16,492 bases of DNA from DASRBO01 sp035653595 (GTDB lineage Bacteria; Actinomycetota; Acidimicrobiia; Acidimicrobiales; JAJPHE01): NCBI GenBank assembly GCA_035653595.1, contig DASRBO010000014.1, forward strand, positions 1 through 16,492. The letters run 5' to 3'. Below the pieces are notes generated by a model. It was given only the letters and a program-made list of their open reading frames with translations. It made no database searches and was not told the origin of the DNA. Below are positions 1 to 5,753 of this stretch, one piece after another. Every line of letters starts with the position of its first letter. The first letter of the stretch is position 1. Made by a program: the position numbers and the translations under genes.

Positions 1-2
1 CC

Positions 3-251
3 GCCCCGGCCGCCCCCGCCGCTAGGACGGTGGCGCCGGTCGCTCCGGTCCACGCCGCCGCCGCTCCGGTTTCGGCCCGGTCCGGGGCCAGGTCCGGGGT
101 CAGGGTCGCCCACCGGGCCACCATCGCTCTGTCCGCCAGCCACGCCGCCACCGGGTTGATCGACGGTCTGGTGGCCATCGCCCTGGTGGCCAGCCTGGGC
201 TTCGGCCTGGCCCGCCTGCGGGGATCGCGCCGGGTGCCGCGCCTGGCTTGA
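3..251 (+). CDS. Possible C-terminal end of a membrane protein (partial)
   Basis: An open frame runs from the window edge to a TGA at 249-251, so this is probably the tail of a gene that starts outside the window. The visible part is Ala/Pro/Val-rich. It ends in one convincing hydrophobic stretch (GLIDGLVAIALVASLGFGLA) followed by a short basic tail, LRGSRRVPRLA, which is the pattern of a last transmembrane helix with a cytoplasmic end. An internal GTG at 30 could start a 73-residue protein, but no Shine-Dalgarno sequence is evident there. I cannot assign a family. The low-complexity N-terminal half means the coding call is not secure. Confidence 0.4.
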   Translation, partial: APAAPAARTVAPVAPVHAAAAPVSARSGARSGVRVAHRATIALSASHAATGLIDGLVAIALVASLGFGLARLRGSRRVPRLA

Positions 252-317
252 CCACTACGACAGCCTCACCGGGTGGGGACGCCGGCCGTCCGCACCCTCC
301 AGCCTGAGCTTCCTTTA

Positions 318-348
318 GGTGGACCCCCGGATCGTCCGGGGGTCCACC
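318..348. terminator. Perfect hairpin between the upstream gene and the pilus operon
   Basis: Arms 318-331 and 335-348 are perfect reverse complements (14 bp, starting GGTGGACCCCCGG) around a TCG loop. No T-run follows on either strand, so it is not a textbook intrinsic terminator. Its position between a stop codon (251) and the pilin leader still fits transcription termination or insulation. It could instead be an operator. Confidence 0.45.
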
Positions 349-531
349 CGCGTCCGGGGCCCGATGGAGCCCATGACCGGCACGGCTGCCTTCGAGCCGG
401 CCCGAGGCCATCCCCGCCGCCCCGGTCGGAGATTCGGGGCGACGGTGAACATCCCGTTCAAGAAAATCCGGCCTGGGACCGACAAACCAGGGACGGGCGC
501 TCGCCCCGTTGTCCCGGAAAGGAACATTGCA
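349..531 (+). promoter_or_regulatory. Pilin upstream region with a strong ribosome binding site
   Basis: About 180 bp precede the pilin start. I see no TANNNT -10 element and no clear -35 here, so the promoter is not identified. The one clear signal is GGAAAGGAA at 516-524, a purine-rich Shine-Dalgarno sequence 7 nt before a TTG at 532. This decides the pilin start in favour of that TTG over the longer in-frame extension, whose translation does not look like a prepilin leader. Confidence 0.5.
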
Positions 532-903
532 TTGAAGCTGCTGTCGGATTCATACAGCCGTCGGCGGGCGGCACGGGGCGAGGGCGGCTTCACCCTCGTC
601 GAGCTGCTCGTCGTAATTGTCATCCTTGGCATCCTCGCCGCCATCGTGGTCTTCGCCGTCACCGGCATCACCAACAAGGGCCAGACCTCGGCCTGCAACA
701 CCGACGCCAAGACCGTCCAGGCAGCCGAGGAGGCCGCCTATGCCAGCGTCTCCGGGGGGGCCACCGCCTCCTACCTGCCCATGAGCAGCCTGGTCTCGAG
801 CGGGTTCCTCCATTCGGCCTCGACCCTGTGGTCGGTGTCGGCCGGTCAGTCGACCTACTCGCTGACTGGCATCGGCAACTGCAACGGCCAGTCGGCCCCG
901 TAG
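532..903 (+). CDS. pilA: Type IV major-type prepilin
   Basis: This is a structural subunit of a type IV pilus, processed at the membrane by a prepilin peptidase. From the TTG at 532 it encodes 123 residues. A 19-residue basic leader ends in GG, followed by FTLVELLVVIVILGILAAIV, which is the canonical class III prepilin cleavage site and hydrophobic helix with Glu at mature position 5. The mature protein is about 104 residues, short for a pilin. It has one Cys early in the head (SACNT) and one near the C-terminus (NCNGQ), placed to form the C-terminal disulfide loop typical of pilins. It is the first gene of the pilus cluster and is followed by a strong hairpin, consistent with higher expression than the genes behind it. 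Being the main subunit rather than a minor one is inferred from position and the ideal signal. Confidence 0.88.
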   Translation: MKLLSDSYSRRRAARGEGGFTLVELLVVIVILGILAAIVVFAVTGITNKGQTSACNTDAKTVQAAEEAAYASVSGGATASYLPMSSLVSSGFLHSASTLWSVSAGQSTYSLTGIGNCNGQSAP

Positions 904-930
904 TCGGAGACCGTAACAACGCAGGACAGC

Positions 931-963
931 GCCGGGGCCGGCAGTGCCGGCCCCGGCACCTTT
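931..963 (+). terminator. Terminator-like hairpin directly after the pilin gene
   Basis: Arms 931-943 (GCCGGGGCCGGCA) and 945-957 are perfect reverse complements. They would form an 11-13 bp all-GC stem that begins 27 nt after the pilin stop. A short ACCTTTAT follows, with only three T residues. It sits between the pilin and the next start at 979, so it could be a leaky terminator or a 3' mRNA stabiliser that sets a high pilin to low downstream-gene ratio. Confidence 0.6.
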
Positions 964-978
964 ATCGAGAGCGGAAAC

Positions 979-2283
979 TTGTCTGAGATCCTCACCCTGC
1001 CCCGCCCGGCCCGGCCCTCCCGCCTGCGCCGCCGGGCCTGGCCCCTGGCGACCACGGTCCTGACCCTGGTAACCGGGCTGGCCTACTCGTTCTGGTGGGT
1101 GGCCGTGGTCCGTCACGCCCGCCACCCCTACTGGCTCACCCCCGGCGACCTGTGGTTGACCGCCCGCGACGCCCACTACGTCACCTGGGGAGCGCTTCCT
1201 TATATATATGGCACCGGCACCGCCCTGGTGGCCCTGCCCGGCATGGCCATCACCCTGGCCCCCTTCGCCCTGCTGGTGGCCAAGCTGGGGCTGGTCGAGA
1301 GCTTCGGCCCCTGGGTCGTCCCCCACTCCCCGGCCTGGCTGGTCTACGGCCCGGTAACCATCATCATGGCCTGCCTGCTGCTCTTCGCCGGCGACGCCTG
1401 GGTCGAGGACCTGGGCATCGCCGGCTGGCGCCGGGCCGGCTTCTCCCTGGCCGGCGCCATGGCCGCCTGGGAGGTGGCCGCCCGCTGGGGCCATCCCGAG
1501 GACAGCCTGGCCCTGGGCCTGGCCCTCTACTGCCTGCTCGACGTGCGCCACCAGCGCTGGCGCCGGGCCGGCTGGCTGTTGGGCCTGGCCGCCTGCTTCC
1601 AACCCCTGGTCGTGCTGGTGGTCCCGGTGGTCGGGGCCGCCGCCGGCTGGCGCCGCCTCTGGCCCCTGCTGGTGCGGGCCAGCTTCCTACCCGCCTGCCT
1701 GCTGACGGCGGTCCTGGCGGTGGACGCCGGCGACGTCATCCACTCCTTCGTGGCCCAGCCCAACTATCCCGACCTGAGCCAGTCCACCCCCTGGGCATGG
1801 CTCTCCCCGGACCTCGGTCACCATGCCATCGGGGCCGGCCCGGCCCGGATGGTCGCCCTGGCGGTGGCCTTCGGGCTGGGATGGTTCGCCTGGCGGTGGC
1901 GCTCAGACTGGTACCGGCTGTTCTGGATCGGCTCGTGCATGCTCGCCACCCGAGGAGTGTTCGAGGCGGTCATGGTGCCGTACTACGTGGTCCCCGCCCT
2001 CTTCCTCGCCCTCCTGGTGGCCTGGGGCCGGCTGCCGTGGTGGCGGGCGGTGGCCGCCACCGGCCTGGCCGCCGGCACCATCGTCATGACCAGCACCCGG
2101 GGCCCGGTCCTGTGGTGGTGGCTGGAGTCGGTCGCCCTGCTGGCAGCGACGGTGGCCGTGTGCCACCCCCTGGGCCGCCGCCGTCGTCCCGCCGCCGCTG
2201 CGGTGACCGAGGCGCCGGCGGAAGCGGCCGTGGTCGAGGAGAGCCCGGGGGCCGGGCGCCAGCTGGTCGGGGCCGGGGTATGA
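979..2283 (+). CDS. Polytopic GT-C type glycosyltransferase-like membrane protein
   Basis: A 434-residue integral membrane protein with about 11-12 hydrophobic segments, starting near residue 22, and a charged Ala/Glu-rich cytoplasmic tail after about residue 395. The fold pattern resembles GT-C enzymes that use polyprenyl-phosphate sugars: a first helix, a long external loop, a WGHPED motif at residues 170-175 before a helix, and repeated Trp/Arg-rich short loops. The start is a TTG at 979, preceded by a weak GAGAGCGGA sequence. The stop overlaps the next gene's ATG (ATGA), and that neighbour is a clearer GT87-like protein. In this operon it is likely to act on pilus subunits or another surface glycan, but the substrate is inference. 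It could also be a polytopic membrane protein of unknown function. Confidence 0.65.
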   Translation: MSEILTLPRPARPSRLRRRAWPLATTVLTLVTGLAYSFWWVAVVRHARHPYWLTPGDLWLTARDAHYVTWGALPYIYGTGTALVALPGMAITLAPFALLVAKLGLVESFGPWVVPHSPAWLVYGPVTIIMACLLLFAGDAWVEDLGIAGWRRAGFSLAGAMAAWEVAARWGHPEDSLALGLALYCLLDVRHQRWRRAGWLLGLAACFQPLVVLVVPVVGAAAGWRRLWPLLVRASFLPACLLTAVLAVDAGDVIHSFVAQPNYPDLSQSTPWAWLSPDLGHHAIGAGPARMVALAVAFGLGWFAWRWRSDWYRLFWIGSCMLATRGVFEAVMVPYYVVPALFLALLVAWGRLPWWRAVAATGLAAGTIVMTSTRGPVLWWWLESVALLAATVAVCHPLGRRRRPAAAAVTEAPAEAAVVEESPGAGRQLVGAGV

Positions 2284-3638
2284 GCCGGCCCGGCGTGCAG
2301 CGGGGCCTTCCGTGGCTGGCCTGGACCGCCACCCGGGCCCTGGGCCTGGTCGGCCTGCTGGGGCTGTGGGTGTACGGCCATCGCCACGTCATGGCCGGGG
2401 CCTCGGACCTGGCCCTGTACTGGCGGTGGGCCTTCGAGGCCCACCACGGGATGGTGCCCTACGTGCACATCCGCATGATGTACCCCCCCGGGGTCCTGCC
2501 CTTCATGTTCCTGCCGTGGGGCAGCATCACCGCCTACCGGGCCGCCTTCCTGGTGCTGGCCTTCGGCGCCGATCTGGTCACCTTCACCCGCCTCCGCCGC
2601 CACGGCCAGGGTTCGGGGGCGTGGGTGTGGATCGGGGCCGGTGCGCTCCTCGGCCCGGTGTTCTGGGGCCGCTTCGACATCTTCGTCGCCGCCGCCATGG
2701 TGCTGGCGGTCCTCGACCACCGCCGGGGCCGCCCCGCCCGGGCGGCGGCGTGGTTGGGGCTGGCCGCCTCCATCAAGCTGTGGCCGATCCTGCTCGTCCT
2801 GCCGGTGCTGCGTCGCAGCCCCGCCGGGCGCCGGTTGGTGGTGGCGGCCGCCGCCGTGGCCGGCCCGGCTCTCCTGACCCTGCCGGTGGCCGCCTGGGGC
2901 GGCCTGCCCGGGCTCCTGGACACCCTCCGCCTCCAGGCCGGACGGGGCCTCGAGGTCGAGTCCCTCTTCGCCGTCCCCCTGGTGGTCCTGCACTCCCTGC
3001 ACGCCGCCTCCTACCAGCCCCAGCTCACCATCGCCTGGCAGTTCGTCGGCCGGGCGGCCGACCTGCTCGCCACCCTGGCCTCGGTGGCGGCCGTCGTCGC
3101 CGTGGCCTGGTGGGCCCGGCTGGCCCTCCGCTCCGGTGAGCGGGCCCGGTCCCTGGGCCTGCTCAGCTTCGTCCTGGCCGTGGCCGTGGTGGCCACCGGC
3201 AAGGTGATCTCGCCCCAGTACGGGGTGTGGGTGGCGGCGGGGGCCGCCGTGGCCGTCGGCGAGGTCGGGCGGGGCCGCCGGGCCCTGCTGGTCTGCAGCG
3301 GCGCCTTTCTGGCCTCCACCCAGGCCCTGTTCCCGTTCCTGTTCCACGGCCTGCTCGCCGGGGCGCCCGCAGCGGCGGCGGCCGGAGTGGTCCACGGGGC
3401 GACGGTCCTAGCTCTCGCCCTGGCCGCCGTGCGGGTGGCCCGGAACCCCAACCCAACGGCGGTGACCATGCTCGAGACACAGTCAGTGCCCCACCGGGAC
3501 TCAACCCTCCCGCCGGGCTCGCTGTCCCCGGCGGACCCGGTGCTCCATCCAGAGTCGACTCGGGAGCGGGAGGGATGCCCGGCCCGGGCGGCAGCCGCCG
3601 GGCTCGTGCCGGTCACGGTGGGCGGGGCGCCGACATGA
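2280..3638 (+). CDS. GT87 (DUF2029)-like GT-C glycosyltransferase
   Basis: A 452-residue polytopic membrane protein starting at the ATG that overlaps the previous stop. Features typical of GT87/DUF2029 polyprenyl-phosphate-mannose-dependent transferases are visible. There is an acidic SDLALY motif in the first external loop (Asp43 is the candidate catalytic residue), MMYPPGVLPF at residues 66-75, SIKLWPILLVLPVLRR from residue 164, and ISPQYGVWV near residue 310. About ten transmembrane segments lie between residues 12 and 390. The last 60 or so residues are Pro/Ser/Thr-rich, non-membrane and less strongly biased in codon third positions, and may be a disordered tail. The stop overlaps the pilT ATG. 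Mannosylation of pilins or another surface polymer is the likely role, judged only from the operon. Confidence 0.72.
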   Translation: MSRPGVQRGLPWLAWTATRALGLVGLLGLWVYGHRHVMAGASDLALYWRWAFEAHHGMVPYVHIRMMYPPGVLPFMFLPWGSITAYRAAFLVLAFGADLVTFTRLRRHGQGSGAWVWIGAGALLGPVFWGRFDIFVAAAMVLAVLDHRRGRPARAAAWLGLAASIKLWPILLVLPVLRRSPAGRRLVVAAAAVAGPALLTLPVAAWGGLPGLLDTLRLQAGRGLEVESLFAVPLVVLHSLHAASYQPQLTIAWQFVGRAADLLATLASVAAVVAVAWWARLALRSGERARSLGLLSFVLAVAVVATGKVISPQYGVWVAAGAAVAVGEVGRGRRALLVCSGAFLASTQALFPFLFHGLLAGAPAAAAAGVVHGATVLALALAAVRVARNPNPTAVTMLETQSVPHRDSTLPPGSLSPADPVLHPESTREREGCPARAAAAGLVPVTVGGAPT

Positions 3639-4729
3639 AGCCCGATCCCCGACTGCGGTCCTGCATCGACCAGCTCATCGAGGCCAAGGGCACCGACCTG
3701 CTCATAACCGCCGGCGCCCCACCGTTCATGCGGGTGGACCAGAACCTGACCCCGGTCCCCGGCCAGCCCCGCCTGCAGCCTGAGGACACCGCCGACATGG
3801 TGCGCTCGGTGCTCGGCCCGTCCGTGTTCGACCAGCTCAAGGTGGCCCGCGAGGTCGACTTCCCCCTCAACTGGGAGGGGCGGGCCCGCCTCCGGGGCAA
3901 CGCCTTCCACCAGCGCGACACCCTGGCCATGGCCCTGCGCCTGCTGCCCTTCGGCATCCCCAACGTGAGCGAGCTGCGCCTGCCCCGGGCCGTGACGGAG
4001 ATGGCCGGCCGGCCCAGCGGGCTGTTCCTGGTCACCGGGCCCACCGGGTCGGGCAAGTCCACCACCCTGGCCTCGCTGGTGGCTCAGATCAACCGGACCA
4101 GGCAGTGCCACATCCTCACCGTCGAGGACCCCATCGAGTACCTCCACCATCACGACCATGCCGTCATCAACCAGCGCGAGGTCGGCTCGGACACCGAGTC
4201 CTTCGCCAGCGGCATGCGGGCCGCCCTGCGGGAGGATCCCGACGTCCTCATGGTGGGCGAGATCCGCGACTCCGAGTCGGCCGAGATCGCCCTGATGATG
4301 GCCGAGACCGGCCACCTGGTCCTGTCCACCCTGCACACCAACGACACCGCCCAGGCCCTCGACCGGGTCGTCTCCATGTTTCCGGCCAACCAGCGGGAGC
4401 AGGTGTGCCAGCAGCTGGGCAACTCCCTCGCCGGGGTGGTGTTCCAGCGGCTGCTGCCCAAGCGGGGCGGCGGCCAGGTGGCCGCCTTCGAGGTGCTGCA
4501 GCCCACCCACGCCGTGCGCAACCTGGTCCGCGAGGGCAAGACGGCCCATCTCCGCAACGCCATCGCCGTGGGTCGGGCCGAGGGTATGCAGACCCTGGAG
4601 GACTCACTCTGCGAGCTGGTCGAGCTGGGGATGGTCGAGCTGGAGGAGGCCCAGAGCCGCTCCCTGCATCCCCGCGACTTCGAGCGCCTGGCCAGCGCCC
4701 GCTTGGTCAGGAGCGTCGGCCAGCGGTGA
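3635..4729 (+). CDS. pilT: Type IV pilus retraction ATPase PilT
   Basis: A 364-residue cytoplasmic hexameric ATPase expected to depolymerise the pilus. The N-terminal PAS-like domain is followed by Walker A GPTGSGKST (135-143), the Asp box LTVEDPIEYLH, Walker B DVLMVGEIRD (from 203, Glu209), and the His box GHLVLSTLHTND. The C-terminal AVRNLVREGK matches the AIRNLIRE motif that distinguishes PilT retraction ATPases from PilB. Length is normal for the family and no catalytic residue is missing. The ATG at 3635 overlaps the previous stop. The frame is open further upstream but is low-complexity there, so 3635 is preferred. The stop overlaps the next gene's GTG. Having it in the same unit as the minor pilins argues for a dynamic, retractable pilus rather than a secretion pseudopilus. 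Confidence 0.95.
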   Translation: MKPDPRLRSCIDQLIEAKGTDLLITAGAPPFMRVDQNLTPVPGQPRLQPEDTADMVRSVLGPSVFDQLKVAREVDFPLNWEGRARLRGNAFHQRDTLAMALRLLPFGIPNVSELRLPRAVTEMAGRPSGLFLVTGPTGSGKSTTLASLVAQINRTRQCHILTVEDPIEYLHHHDHAVINQREVGSDTESFASGMRAALREDPDVLMVGEIRDSESAEIALMMAETGHLVLSTLHTNDTAQALDRVVSMFPANQREQVCQQLGNSLAGVVFQRLLPKRGGGQVAAFEVLQPTHAVRNLVREGKTAHLRNAIAVGRAEGMQTLEDSLCELVELGMVELEEAQSRSLHPRDFERLASARLVRSVGQR

Positions 4730-5175
4730 GCCCGGCCCGGTCACCGTCGGAGAGGGGTGACACCCTCGTCGAGCTGCTGACGACGATCGGGCTCATGAGC
4801 CTGGCCATCGTCTTCATCATCGGCGGCATCGGCGAGGCCGCCATGCTCTCCGGCGTGCACCGCAACCAGGCCGACACCTCGGCTTCTTTGACGTCGGCGG
4901 CTGAGTACCTGTCCGGCCAGAAGTACGTGGCCTGCTCGAGCGCCGCCTCCCCGAGCGCCGCCGCCGCCTTCAACGGCCTGCTGGCCGGTTGGGCGCCCAC
5001 CGCCCTCGACCAGCACGACGTGACCGTGCCGACCGTGGTCAAGGTGACCGACACCAGCGGCAACGACTGCACGGGCCTGGCCACCGACCCCGGCCTCGAG
5101 ATGGTGTGGCTCCAGGCGTCCTCCAACAACACCAAGGTCACCCAGACCCTGTACCTGGTCAAAGGCAACCGGTGA
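4726..5175 (+). CDS. Minor type IV prepilin (G/D cleavage site)
   Basis: A 149-residue protein starting at a GTG that overlaps the pilT stop (GTGA). An 11-residue basic leader ends ERG, followed by DTLVELLTTIGLMSLAIVFI. This is a prepilin peptidase site with Glu at mature position 5 but Asp rather than Phe at position 1. One hydrophobic helix is followed by a roughly 110-residue head with two Cys (VACSS and NDCTG) that could form a disulfide. The size and place next to a second minor pilin and the PilX-like fusion suggest a part of the tip or priming complex. I cannot match it to a particular minor pilin (PilE, PilV, PilW, FimT). The end of the gene overlaps the next start, GTGA. Confidence 0.82.
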   Translation: MSPARSPSERGDTLVELLTTIGLMSLAIVFIIGGIGEAAMLSGVHRNQADTSASLTSAAEYLSGQKYVACSSAASPSAAAAFNGLLAGWAPTALDQHDVTVPTVVKVTDTSGNDCTGLATDPGLEMVWLQASSNNTKVTQTLYLVKGNR

Positions 5176-5753
5176 GGCGGCCGGGGTGGGGCCAGGACCG
5201 GGGGGTCACCCTGGTCGAGCTGATGGTCTCGATCACCATCCTGGGCATCATCGTGGTGCCCCTGACCGAGGCGTTCATCGTCGGCCTGCGCACCACGGCC
5301 GAGGCCAGCACCAGCCTGGCCAACTCCCATGACACCCAGCTGGTGGACTACTACCTGCGCCGCGACAGCTCCGGCGCCACCGCCCAGGTCGGCCTGACCA
5401 CCGCCGGGGCATGCTCGGGCGCGGCCGTTGCCTCCCCGGTCCTCGAGCTGTCATGGCAGCAGGCACCGGTCTACACCTCGACGACCCTGACCTCGGGCCT
5501 GCCCCAGTTCGGCACCGGGGCCAGCTACGTGGCGGACTATGTCGCTTCCGGGCCCAAGCTCTACCGCTACTACTGCGTGGGTGGCGGAGCGGCCCAGGTC
5601 ACGACGGTGGCCTACAACCTGAGCACCACCACCGCCCCGGTGGTCACCTCCACCAGCTGCGGCAGCGCCTCCTCGCCCGGTTGCGTTTCGGTGACCCTGA
5701 CCGACAACACCGGCCGCCAGTACACGACCGTGCTGTTCGACCGGAGCTACTGA
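5172..5753 (+). CDS. Minor type IV prepilin, PilW/GspJ-like
   Basis: A 193-residue protein from a GTG overlapping the previous stop. The 11-residue leader MRRPGWGQDRG is followed by VTLVELMVSITILGIIVVPL, giving Glu at mature position 5 and a typical N-terminal helix. The helix continues into an amphipathic segment, TSLANSHDTQLVDYYLRRD, the kind of region seen in larger minor pilins of the PilW/GspJ type. The head is Ser/Thr/Gly-rich and contains four Cys. The stop overlaps the ATG of the next gene (TGATG). The likely role is in the pilus-initiation or tip complex together with the genes on either side. The PilW/GspJ resemblance is based on size and helix pattern only. Confidence 0.8.
   Translation: MRRPGWGQDRGVTLVELMVSITILGIIVVPLTEAFIVGLRTTAEASTSLANSHDTQLVDYYLRRDSSGATAQVGLTTAGACSGAAVASPVLELSWQQAPVYTSTTLTSGLPQFGTGASYVADYVASGPKLYRYYCVGGGAAQVTTVAYNLSTTTAPVVTSTSCGSASSPGCVSVTLTDNTGRQYTTVLFDRSY

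Noticed and set aside
516..531. A sigma-54-like GG...GC pair before the pilin start
   Set aside because: The spacing is 11 rather than 10 and the elements coincide with the ribosome binding site.
319..531. N-terminal extension of the pilin from an ATG at 319
   Set aside because: The extension is Arg/Pro-rich and overlaps the hairpin. The TTG at 532 has an excellent Shine-Dalgarno sequence and gives a normal leader.
1983..3395. Long - strand open frame opposite the glycosyltransferases
   Set aside because: The Gly/Gln/His-rich translation is typical antisense shadow of GC-rich coding DNA, while the + strand shows membrane helices and family motifs.
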